Below, piece after piece: positions 1 to 5,918 of a stretch of 6,579 nucleotides of DNA. Location of the stretch: contig CAMXTM010000116.1 of assembly GCA_947246775.1 (NCBI GenBank), positions 1-6,579 on the forward strand, given 5' to 3'. The DNA is from an uncultured Clostridium sp. (GTDB lineage: Bacteria > Bacillota > Clostridia > Lachnospirales > Anaerotignaceae). Position numbers and translations under genes: made by a program. The first letter of the stretch is position 1. Each line of letters opens with the position of its first letter. The notes under the pieces were generated by a model. It did no database searches, was not told where the DNA came from, and saw only the letters and a program-made list of their open reading frames with translations.

Positions 1-1449
1 AATCACTCTCAATGCCTGCTCCGCAAGTTGTCCATTTATTTTTTTTGCTTGTCCTTTTTTACTTGCAGAAAATGTTGCACTATGTCCATGTTCTAAACAA
101 TAATCGCACTTTTGCAAAAGAATATCAGGTGCGCCCTTTGTTACAGATAAAAAACTTCCATCTTCCATTTTATGTACTGTTGTCATCAGCTTTCTCTCTG
201 ATGAAAATGGTATTTCTCCCACTCTTTTATATTTTTGTTTTACTTGTGCAAAATTCTCTCCTATTTCCTCCAAACCTTCTGCTAATGCCATTTCTGTTGG
301 CTCACCAACAATATGATTTTTCTCTTTTCGGCAATCATTACATAAACAACTCAAATACAAGATATTTTTTTTATTTTCTCCCTTTTGTGTTGCTCTAAAG
401 TCACTTACTTCCATTACTTTCATTTTATTTTGTGTTAATGTTCCTGTTTTATCAGAACAGATGACACTTGCTCCCCCTAGTGTTTCTACTGCAGGCAATC
501 TTCTAATAATGGTATTCTTTTTTGACATTCTTTGCATACCAATCGCAAGCACAATGGTAACAATCGCTGGTAATCCCTCTGGTATTGCTGCTACAGCTAA
601 ACTAACCGATGTCATAAACATTTCAAAAGGCTCAGCTTTTCTAAAAAGTCCCATACAAAATATCACAAGACAAATGACTAATGCTCCTATCCCTAATGTT
701 TTACCTGTTTGTCCCAATTTTTTCTGTAGTGGTGTTTGACTTTCTTTTTCTTCTGCTATCATTTTTGCTATGTGTCCTACTTCTGTTTCTAGTGCTGTTG
801 CTGTTACAATTGCCTTCCCTCTGCCATATGTAATGTAGGAAGAACTTAACACCATATTTTTCCTATCTCCTAAAGCAGTATTTTCTTTGCAAACATAATT
901 TGCATTTTTTTCAACTGGCACAGATTCCCCTGTAATAGCACTTTCTTCTGCTTTTAATGTCGCTGTTTCTATTAAACGCCCATCTGCACACACATAGTCG
1001 CCTGCTTCTAATAGTAATATATCCCCAACAACAACATCTTCTCCCTCTATTTCCATGATATTGCCCTCTCTAATGACTTTCGCTTTTGGTGCTGACAACT
1101 TTTTTAATGCCTCTAATGCTTTTTCTGCCTTACTTTCTTGTATCATTCCCAATACTGCATTGACTCCTACAATTAGCAATATAATGGCTGAATCCATAAA
1201 ATCTTTTTCGCCATTGATATAAGAAACAGCAAACGACACCACAGAGGCAGAAATCAGGACAATTACCATAAAATCATTGAGCTGCGCAAAAAATCTTGCT
1301 AACAGCCCTTTTTTATTTCCCTCATAATATAATGTATTTTTTCCTTGTTCTTCTAATCGTTTTTGTGCTACTTCTTTTGAAAGCCCTTTTTTAGTGCTTG
1401 TCCCAAGTATCTTTTCTACTTCTTGTGTGCTTTTTTCCCAGCAATTCAT
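1..1449 (-). CDS. Calcium-translocating P-type ATPase, N-terminal part (runs off left edge)
   Basis: Membrane pump using ATP to export cations, most likely Ca2+ (P-type class IIA/PMCA-SERCA-like). Reading the minus strand from ATG at 1449 gives 483 open codons to the window edge, about half of a normal ~870-900 aa pump; the rest lies outside. Visible in order: N-terminal cation-ATPase region (residues 1-55), M1-M2 (about 57-100), actuator domain with TGES at 173-176, M3 (about 248-266), M4 with PEGLP at 290-294 whose Glu291 is a Ca2+ ligand in the family, phosphorylation motif CSDKTGTLT with Asp333, then nucleotide-binding domain with GEPTEMAL, the PFSSERKLM stretch and KGAPD (Lys438). The M4 PEGLP and the ion-pump sequence around it argue against heavy-metal (P1B) pumps, which have CPC. 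Start chosen because AAAGG lies about 9 nt upstream. No internal stop or frameshift. Divergent from the YtaF-like gene. Substrate specificity (Ca2+ versus Mn2+) cannot be settled without M5-M6. Confidence 0.95.
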   Translation of the reverse strand, partial: MNCWEKSTQEVEKILGTSTKKGLSKEVAQKRLEEQGKNTLYYEGNKKGLLARFFAQLNDFMVIVLISASVVSFAVSYINGEKDFMDSAIILLIVGVNAVLGMIQESKAEKALEALKKLSAPKAKVIREGNIMEIEGEDVVVGDILLLEAGDYVCADGRLIETATLKAEESAITGESVPVEKNANYVCKENTALGDRKNMVLSSSYITYGRGKAIVTATALETEVGHIAKMIAEEKESQTPLQKKLGQTGKTLGIGALVICLVIFCMGLFRKAEPFEMFMTSVSLAVAAIPEGLPAIVTIVLAIGMQRMSKKNTIIRRLPAVETLGGASVICSDKTGTLTQNKMKVMEVSDFRATQKGENKKNILYLSCLCNDCRKEKNHIVGEPTEMALAEGLEEIGENFAQVKQKYKRVGEIPFSSERKLMTTVHKMEDGSFLSVTKGAPDILLQKCDYCLEHGHSATFSASKKGQAKKINGQLAEQALRVI

Positions 1450-1489
1450 ATTATCCGCCCTTTCTTTTGTTTATTATCATTTATCACAA

Positions 1490-1518
1490 TTGCAATATTC
1501 TTTTTTCCACTATATGAA
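1490..1518 (+). promoter_or_regulatory. Candidate promoter of the YtaF-like gene
   Basis: TTGCAA (1490-1495) and TATGAA (1513-1518) are spaced by 17 nt, each matching the sigma-A consensus at 4 of 6 positions, about 55 nt before the start codon. The -35 overlaps an 8-bp palindrome ATTGCAAT (1489-1496) lying in the centre of the divergent region shared with the ATPase gene. Weak evidence by sequence match alone; I found no convincing -35/-10 pair for the ATPase direction. Confidence 0.3.
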
Positions 1519-1572
1519 ACAACTTTCAAAAATATTCCAACTGCATATTATAAACAATAGGAGGTGTATATT

Positions 1573-2163
1573 ATGCTCTTTATACTATTGCTTGCTATTT
1601 CTCTCAGTATTGATGCACTTGGTATTGGTCTATCGTATGGCATCAGAAATATTTCTACACCACTTTTTTCAAAATGTATATTACTTTTAGAATCTATTTT
1701 ATTTATGACTTTTTTTATAGCAATAGGAAATCATATTACCTTATTTTTGTCTAATCAAACTGCAAATACATTAAGTATCATACTGCTACTTTTTATGGGT
1801 TTATGGCTTTGTTACCAAAGTATACAAAAAAAAGAAAATCAAAATCATGATTCTATAGAAATGGTTCGCAATCCCTCTTACTGCGACAAAGATAATTCTT
1901 CCCATATAGACGCAAAAGAAGCACTTTCTTTAGGTCTTATACTTTCTATTGACTCTATGGGCGCAGGAATTGGGGCAGGTGCTGCACACATTTCTATTGT
2001 GCTACTTCCCATTTTTACATCTATATTTCAAATTTTATTTTTAAGTATCGGTATTTATTGTGGAAAACATTTAAAAAACTGCTGCTCCATAAAAGAAAAT
2101 ATTTGGACAGCTTTTTCTGGCTGTATATTGATTATGATTGCTTTTATTCGTTTTTTATGTTAA
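1573..2163 (+). CDS. ytaF: YtaF-like membrane protein (MntP/YtaF family)
   Basis: A 196-aa polytopic membrane protein of the YtaF/MntP group. B. subtilis YtaF is described as a sporulation membrane protein; relatives in the MntP family export Mn2+. The protein shows the family's internal duplication: an N-terminal half opening with LAISLSIDALGIGLSYG (Asp14) and a C-terminal half with SLGLILSIDSMGAGIGAGA (Asp127), each followed by further hydrophobic helices, about six in all. The hydrophilic linker (about residues 80-118) contains DKDNSSHIDAKE (105-116), which fits an EF-hand Ca2+ loop. The start is ATG 1573: AGGAGG at 1559-1564 sits 8 nt upstream, while the in-frame GTG at 1564 lies inside that site. 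Divergent from the Ca2+ ATPase gene, suggesting a shared theme of divalent cation handling. The family assignment is firm; the transported ion is inference. Confidence 0.85.
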   Translation: MLFILLLAISLSIDALGIGLSYGIRNISTPLFSKCILLLESILFMTFFIAIGNHITLFLSNQTANTLSIILLLFMGLWLCYQSIQKKENQNHDSIEMVRNPSYCDKDNSSHIDAKEALSLGLILSIDSMGAGIGAGAAHISIVLLPIFTSIFQILFLSIGIYCGKHLKNCCSIKENIWTAFSGCILIMIAFIRFLC

Positions 2164-2403
2164 TTTTAAATTTTTTAACTATAACATAAAATCAATATCA
2201 TTCAACAATATGTGCAATTTTTAACAATATATATTATGTTATTTTTGCATTATTACAAATTATACCCCCTCTTTGCTTTCAATAAGTAATGTCGCACAAA
2301 AACATTTCTTAATTTTTTCTAATCTTTTTTCAAAATAATGATATTGTTTTTCCTATTAACATGATATACTAAAACAAAAAGAACTTTCAGAGGAGGAGTA
2401 GTT
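2164..2403. other. AT-rich intergenic region
   Basis: Very AT-rich spacer of 240 bp between the YtaF-like gene and the 76-aa gene. It has no open frame of note. A 9-bp inverted repeat (ATAACATAA at 2181-2189, TTATGTTAT at 2234-2242) followed by T residues could be a poor terminator for the upstream gene, but its 44-nt loop makes this doubtful. The downstream end holds the promoter and ribosome binding site of the next gene. Confidence 0.4.
2344..2370 (+). promoter_or_regulatory. Candidate promoter of the 76-aa gene
   Basis: TATACT at 2365-2370 is preceded by TGA (TGn), making an extended -10 element. TTGTTT (2344-2349) lies 15 nt upstream, shorter than the ideal 17, which an extended -10 can tolerate. 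Transcription would begin near 2377, leaving a leader of about 27 nt with AGGAGG at 2391-2396. Confidence 0.45.
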
Positions 2404-2634
2404 ATGTTAACGGTACTGAATCGAAAAGAGCTTTGTATTACATTTTCTATTGAACAACAGTCAAAAATTAGAGAATCTCTTGTACAAAATCATATACCTT
2501 ACACTGTAAACGAGATTACTCCATGCACTCCAGGTTTAGGAGTGGTTGACTTAGAAAAAGAATGTATTAGTCAATACATTATTTATGTACATAAAGATGA
2601 CTTTGAAAAGGCAAAATTTTTAACAAATTTATGA
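2404..2634 (+). CDS. Small protein of unknown function, 76 aa
   Basis: Real gene by its signals: AGGAGGAG at 2391-2398 placed 7 nt (from AGGAGG) before ATG, an extended -10 promoter upstream and a hairpin terminator just after the stop. The product is soluble, with no signal peptide or membrane segment. It opens with a strand-like stretch (LTVLNRKELCITF, residues 2-14), then a helix (EQQSKIRESLVQNHI), a short strand (PYTVNEI), a Gly/Pro turn (CTPGLG), and ends with YIIYVHKDDFEKAKFLTNL. This beta-alpha-beta-beta-alpha order recalls small ferredoxin-like or DUF2007-type 'putative signal transducing' proteins, where a helix and the final YVHK..FEKA helix pack on a sheet. I recall similar short uncharacterised proteins in Clostridia, but that is memory, not a search. 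Monocistronic. Function unknown. Confidence 0.75.
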   Translation: MLTVLNRKELCITFSIEQQSKIRESLVQNHIPYTVNEITPCTPGLGVVDLEKECISQYIIYVHKDDFEKAKFLTNL

Positions 2635-2645
2635 CAGTCTTTATT

Positions 2646-2691
2646 AGTAAGTAACTTTTATTGTAACAAAGAGTTGCTTACTTTATTTTTA
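2646..2691 (+). terminator. Rho-independent terminator of the 76-aa gene
   Basis: AGTAAGTAAC (2646-2655) pairs with GTTGCTTACT (2673-2682), a 10-bp stem with one G-T pair and a 17-nt loop, followed by TTATTTTT. It starts 11 nt after the stop codon. The T-tract runs into a perfect TATAAT (2690-2695) that could be a -10 for the next gene, though no good -35 precedes it. Confidence 0.65.
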
Positions 2692-2756
2692 TAATACTTG
2701 TTATTTTTATTTTGTCTTTTGCATAAAGTCTATATTATACTGAAGGAGTGGTATTC

Positions 2757-3530
2757 ATGACTGATAAAAAATATCATATTAGTGCTGAAGACTTAATTAA
2801 TATACTATATTACAATCAAAAAACTAATTTAGGATTTTCAGAAAATTCTATTAAAAAATCAGAATTATCATTAGGTATCAAAATACCTGAAGTTTATAGA
2901 AGTTTTTTACTTCATAGTGGAAATGCTGAAATTAACGATTTTTTAAATCATATATTGTATCCAGAAGAAATTTCTTTCTCATACAATATTATTGATGACA
3001 ATTTACATGATTTTAAAAAAGATTGGCACAAATATGGTATAGTAGAGCAAGACAAAAAAAATCCCTACTATATTGTCTCTCAATTGCCAAAAGAAAATTG
3101 GTATACAATTACAAAAAATTATTTAGTCATATGGTATGAAAATCAAGGAGTATTTCATGCAGGTATATTATATGATGATTTAAAATTGCCTGACCCTCCT
3201 GTATACATAACCGTTGATGATGACTTTTTTCAATGGTGTTGTTGTTCCAATTCTACCAATTCTTTTTTGCTCTCTATGATTATAGAAGCATTATTAAATG
3301 GTGGAAAAAAAATAATAAAATACAACTCTTTTACAACTTATGAAACAAGAGAAAGTATTGACAACTGTTTGCATAATCATCATATTGATTTTGAAACGTT
3401 TTTTCCTCAAAAATATTATCCTTATTTTTGTAAAAATGTTCGCACTTGTTGGGACGAAAAAAACAAAGAACTTTTTATATGCTTGCTAAAACAAAATATT
3501 CCTGATACACTCCTTTTTTTACAATTCTAA
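2757..3530 (+). CDS. SUKH (SMI1/KNR4)-like protein, possible immunity protein
   Basis: A 257-aa cytoplasmic protein without signal peptide or membrane helix. The N-terminal part resembles the SUKH superfamily: a helix region then SENSIKKSELSLGIKIPEVYRSFLL (residues 28-52), the family's hallmark 'E..LG..IP..Y..FLL' segment. A strand-rich middle follows with NYLVIWYENQGVFHAGI (121-137), and then VYITVDDDFFQWCCC (149-163), the usual position of the helix closing the domain. SUKH proteins in bacteria are mostly immunity proteins against contact-dependent or secreted polymorphic toxins; in other settings they are regulatory. The tail (about 180-257) is not recognised, and the CCC run at 161-163 is unusual. 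Start is ATG 2757, with AAGGAG at 2743-2748; the in-frame GTG at 2748 overlaps that site. Stands alone, with no recognisable toxin gene in the window. Domain call moderate, immunity role inferred. Confidence 0.75.
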   Translation: MTDKKYHISAEDLINILYYNQKTNLGFSENSIKKSELSLGIKIPEVYRSFLLHSGNAEINDFLNHILYPEEISFSYNIIDDNLHDFKKDWHKYGIVEQDKKNPYYIVSQLPKENWYTITKNYLVIWYENQGVFHAGILYDDLKLPDPPVYITVDDDFFQWCCCSNSTNSFLLSMIIEALLNGGKKIIKYNSFTTYETRESIDNCLHNHHIDFETFFPQKYYPYFCKNVRTCWDEKNKELFICLLKQNIPDTLLFLQF

Positions 3531-3536
3531 ACATAC

Positions 3537-3568
3537 AAAAAGAGATGCCTTTTTGGCATCTCTTTTTT
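3537..3568. terminator. Bidirectional terminator between convergent genes
   Basis: A 13-bp perfect stem (3537-3549 with 3555-3567; core AGAGATGCC / GGCATCTCT) with a TTTTT loop, flanked by A and T runs so that both strands end in U-tracts. It lies 6 nt after the SUKH-like gene and about 55 nt beyond the stop of the convergent repeat-protein gene, and so should serve both. Confidence 0.9.
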
Positions 3569-3622
3569 GTACTTTAAGTAAATTTTTTAGACACTATAAA
3601 ACACTATTGTTTTTTTGCATAT

Positions 3623-4261
3623 TTAGTTATTTTCTGTATTTTCTACAAATGGTTTATCCTCTTTTGGTCTATCCTCATTCCTTACAGAAATATTTTTGAT
3701 TGTTTCTCCATCTTCTTCATAGATAATCATGATAATATTATCTACAGCAATATCTTCTATACTTCCTTTTATATCCTTTCCTAAATCAATTGTAATACTA
3801 TCATCTAATACAATTTCCATTTCTTCTTCACTGAAAGTCATTTCACCCATCATTCTGCCGCCATGTCTTGGTTTTGGTGGCATCTCACCATCTTCGCCCT
3901 CTGGTGGTGCTGGTGGCATCTCGCCATCTTCACCCTCTGGTGGTGTTGGTGGCATTTCTCCGTCTTCTCCCTCTGGTCTTGGTGGTCTCTCGCCATCTTC
4001 GCCTTCTGGTCTCTCTGGTCTCTCACCATCTTCGCCCTCTGGCAACTCTGGACGCTCAGCAAGTTTTACAACTAAACTATTTTCGTTTATCTCTACTACC
4101 TTTGCCATATTGCCTTTTTGGTCTAACTCTTTCTGTTTTTCCATAACTCTCTCTGCTTTTATATTATTTTCTTCTGTTGCTTCTGCTCCAAATGCATTGC
4201 AACCTATGCTCATACTTAATGTCATACAAGTTATTGCTATCATCGCTAATTTCTTTTTCAT
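3623..4261 (-). CDS. Secreted protein with acidic/proline tandem repeats inserted in a small beta domain
   Basis: A 212-aa exported protein of unknown function. Residues 1-27 are a signal peptide (MKKK, then a hydrophobic run, AFGA-EA cleavage region). SIGC (18-21) is near a lipobox but has Ser at -3, so lipoprotein attachment is uncertain. A mature N-part (30-72) includes AKVVEINENSLVVKLAE (53-69), a beta-hairpin-like stretch. Then come five tandem repeats (75-131) of EGEDGE followed by R-P or M-P-P units. The end (139-195) has EEMEIVLDDSITI, GSIEDIAVDNIIMIIYEEDGETIKNISV, matching the pattern of DUF5666-like OB-fold domains ('...I..G..V.V.....AK.I.V'), as in Gly/Pro/Glu-rich secreted proteins of Clostridia. 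The repeats seem to interrupt one domain. Start is ATG 4261 with AAGGAA 6 nt upstream; the longer frame from 4318 adds a charged, non-signal leader. Function unknown; acidic repeats could bind Ca2+ (inference). Confidence 0.8.
   Translation of the reverse strand: MKKKLAMIAITCMTLSMSIGCNAFGAEATEENNIKAERVMEKQKELDQKGNMAKVVEINENSLVVKLAERPELPEGEDGERPERPEGEDGERPPRPEGEDGEMPPTPPEGEDGEMPPAPPEGEDGEMPPKPRHGGRMMGEMTFSEEEMEIVLDDSITIDLGKDIKGSIEDIAVDNIIMIIYEEDGETIKNISVRNEDRPKEDKPFVENTENN
3870..4040. repeat. Tandem repeat, five in-frame units of 33 or 36 bp
   Basis: Units at 3870-3902 (33), 3903-3938 (36), 3939-3974 (36), 3975-4007 (33) and 4008-4040 (33). All are multiples of three, so gain or loss of units keeps the frame of the secreted protein on the minus strand. 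Units differ mostly at third codon positions within GEDGE (for example GAT/GAC, GGC/GGT/GGA), showing that the peptide is conserved while the DNA has drifted. The two 36-bp units differ from the others by an extra proline codon. Confidence 0.95.
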
Positions 4262-4309
4262 ATCGATTTCCTTCTTTCTATTTTGTATTGATTTCCTTTT
4301 ACAAAACCT

Positions 4310-4337
4310 ATCATACAAAATAAAAATGAAATCACAA
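4310..4337 (-). promoter_or_regulatory. Candidate promoter of the repeat-protein gene
   Basis: On the minus strand, TTGTGA (4337-4332) is spaced by 16 nt from TATGAT (4315-4310), matching 4 and 5 of 6 consensus positions. Transcription would begin near 4303, giving a leader of about 40 nt before ATG 4261, with AAGGAA just ahead of the start. Confidence 0.4.
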
Positions 4338-4449
4338 ATAAAATCGTATTAGAAAATGGCAAAAAAAAGATAAGATATTTTTTATAATTTTCTATATTGT
4401 TTTGTTGTTTGTTTTTTTATATATCTGTTTTAGTAATCATCAATTTTAC

Positions 4450-4478
4450 TTTTTTTCGTTCTTGTTTTGTAGTATAAT
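4450..4478 (+). promoter_or_regulatory. Candidate promoter of the stalk-domain gene
   Basis: A perfect -10 TATAAT at 4473-4478 lies in a T-rich tract; the -35 position (4450-4455) is only TTTTTT. Transcription near 4485 would give a leader of about 40 nt carrying GGGGAGG (4511-4517). The -10 is convincing, the -35 is poor, so an activator or a T-rich UP-like element may help. Confidence 0.4.
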
Positions 4479-4525
4479 ATCATTATATTTAAAATTTCTT
4501 TAAAAATTTAGGGGAGGACATGGAT

Positions 4526-5449
4526 ATGCAATTATTTAAGTTTAAAGTAAACAAAGGTTTATTAAGAGGATTATTATTATCAATGACATTGTTGAGCTTT
4601 ACAACAGTATGCAGTTTTAGTGCTGCTGAGGCAGTATATGCGGCAGAAAATGCAGGATACAGTGCATCAAGTAATGCGATTGAAATGAAGTTGACAAATT
4701 ATTCAAAAGTAGACACCAGTGCAATCAAAGATGGTAATTTTAATGTTTATGTAAACGGCAACAAAGTAAACTTAACAGACAAAATATTAGTAGTTAACGG
4801 CAATAGCTTCCTACCACTACGTGCAATCGGTGACGCAATCGGTGCAACCACAAGCTGGGACGCATCTAACAAAATCGCAAAAATAGAATTTACAAACAAT
4901 GACAAAATTACAACATCAATAGAAATGTCATCTGATTGTACAAAAATGCTTGTCAATGGCTCAACAGTAGTAAATGTATCCAACCAAAATACAAACACAG
5001 CAACTTTTATCGACCCAAGCACAAGTAGAATATACCTACCAGTGCGTGCCATCTCAGAAAACCTAGCAGGAGTAAAAATAGAATACTTTAACTCAACAAG
5101 AACGATTTCTATTACTACGAATGGTTTAACTCCAACAGACCCTAGTGTGGATATGACGGAAGACCCTGATAGAGAAAAACCTGGAGAAGGTGGAGAAGTA
5201 AGAGAAAATCCACCTGTGGTGAATGATAGTAGTAATGTAAATCCTATGAATGGTGAAAGAAAACCTGATTATGCTGGTAAGGTAAATAATGAGTTGTCAC
5301 CTGGTGGTGGATGGTCATGGAGTAGCGTAGATAATCAGTGGTATGGTCATAATATAAATGGTGGTTTAGTGGATGGCGATGCATTTATAAAAGAATATAA
5401 TAAAAATAATCCTAATTTTGACCCAAATGATGTTTCTACTTGGTTATAA
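4526..5449 (+). CDS. Secreted stalk-domain (copper amine oxidase N-terminal-like) protein
   Basis: A 307-aa exported protein. Residues 1-39 form a signal peptide (FKFKVNKGLLRG, hydrophobic core to about 30, then AEAVYA-A). Residues 75-197 carry the copper amine oxidase N-terminal-like 'stalk' domain: VYVNGNKVNL, then NSFLPLRAIGDAIGATTSWDASNKIAKI (93-120), MLVNGST, and the second RIYLPVRAISENLAGVKIEYFNSTRTISI (168-196). These domains act as extracellular stalks or adhesion modules in Clostridia; no amine oxidase catalytic domain is present. The tail is a Pro/Glu/Asp/Asn-rich linker (201-258), then an unrecognised Trp/Gly/Asn-rich end (GGGWSWSSVDNQWYG...STWL). Start is ATG 4526, 8 nt after GGAGG (4513-4517); the ATG at 4520 is only 2 nt from it. 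Codon use in about residues 77-189 differs from both ends (10 of 16 Asn codons AAC, against 1 of 6 before N77 and 0 of 15 after residue 201). Ligand or anchoring partner unknown. Confidence 0.85.
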   Translation: MQLFKFKVNKGLLRGLLLSMTLLSFTTVCSFSAAEAVYAAENAGYSASSNAIEMKLTNYSKVDTSAIKDGNFNVYVNGNKVNLTDKILVVNGNSFLPLRAIGDAIGATTSWDASNKIAKIEFTNNDKITTSIEMSSDCTKMLVNGSTVVNVSNQNTNTATFIDPSTSRIYLPVRAISENLAGVKIEYFNSTRTISITTNGLTPTDPSVDMTEDPDREKPGEGGEVRENPPVVNDSSNVNPMNGERKPDYAGKVNNELSPGGGWSWSSVDNQWYGHNINGGLVDGDAFIKEYNKNNPNFDPNDVSTWL

Positions 5450-5476
5450 TATCCTATTATAAAGTTGGTGATGCTT

Positions 5477-5917
5477 TTGAAAGTTTATCTTGATATGTGT
5501 TGTTATAACAGACCTTATGATGACCAATCACAATTAAAAATTTCTATAGAGACACAATCTAAATTATATATTCAAAATCTAATAAAAGATGGTAAGTTAG
5601 ATTTAGTCACATCTTATATGTTACGATATGAATGTAGTAAAAATCCATTTGCGATGAGACGTAATACAATATTTGAATTTATCAATAAATATACATATGC
5701 TTATGTTGGGATTGACCATAAAAGTTTAATTGAGAAAAAAGCATATGAAATAATGAATACAGGAATTAAGTTTAAAGATGCTTCTCATGTTGCTTCAGCA
5801 ATATTTGCAAATTGCGAGTATTTTATATCTACAGACATTAGATTATTAAAATATAAAAGTAATGAAATAAAGATGGTTAATCCCGTTGATTTTATTAGGG
5901 AAGTAGGTGAAAACTGA
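5477..5917 (+). CDS. PIN-domain ribonuclease, likely VapC-like toxin
   Basis: A 146-aa PIN-fold protein. PIN toxins are Mg2+-dependent RNases cutting tRNA or rRNA. The four acidic positions of the fold are in place: Asp6 (KVYLD), Glu52 (RYEC), Asp101 (FKDASHVA) and Asp120 (FISTD). The opening YLDMCCYNRPYDDQSQ (4-19) and ending FISTDIRLLKY...VNPVDFI are typical of a PIN subgroup with NRP(F/Y)DDQ after the first Asp. Start: TTG 5477 is favoured because 5462-5474 matches the anti-SD complement AAGGAGGTGATCC at 10 of 13 bases at proper distance; ATG 5471, GTG 5468 and TTG 5465 lie inside that match. Homologues as I recall them begin 'M-(R/K)-(I/V)-YLD', which agrees. It starts 27 nt after the stalk gene with no terminator between; a TATAAT (5445-5450) overlapping that gene's stop could be a separate -10. 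The partner gene begins 1 nt after its stop. Confidence 0.85.
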   Translation: MKVYLDMCCYNRPYDDQSQLKISIETQSKLYIQNLIKDGKLDLVTSYMLRYECSKNPFAMRRNTIFEFINKYTYAYVGIDHKSLIEKKAYEIMNTGIKFKDASHVASAIFANCEYFISTDIRLLKYKSNEIKMVNPVDFIREVGEN

Positions 5918-5918
5918 T

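Noticed and set aside
12..739. Plus-strand frames opposite the ATPase
   Set aside because: The minus strand encodes a continuous P-type ATPase with all hallmark motifs; these frames are antisense shadows.
1394..1690. Plus-strand frame spanning the ATPase start and the YtaF start
   Set aside because: Overlaps both real genes in another frame and has no RBS.
2712..2741. TTGTCT-18 nt-TATACT as promoter of the SUKH-like gene
   Set aside because: Transcription would start at about 2748, after the AAGGAG site, so the message would lack its ribosome binding site. A leaderless-like use is possible but unlikely.
3870..4040. Repeat array considered as CRISPR
   Set aside because: Units are contiguous, coding and degenerate, with no unique spacers between identical repeats.
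3850..4146. Other short frames on both strands across the repeat
   Set aside because: Shadows of the same tandem repeat, highly biased in composition and without start signals.
3729..4352. Long plus-strand frame (207 codons) with Gly/Ser/Pro repeats opposite the secreted repeat protein
   Set aside because: It exists because the in-frame tandem repeats on the minus strand leave the opposite frames free of stops. It lacks a ribosome binding site, and the minus-strand frame has a signal peptide, RBS and terminator.
4341..4400. A/T-rich inverted repeats between the divergent secreted-protein genes
   Set aside because: Only A-T pairs with large loops, as expected by chance in this composition.
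4747..5052. Minus-strand frame of 101 codons inside the stalk gene
   Set aside because: Antisense to a well-supported domain and without RBS.
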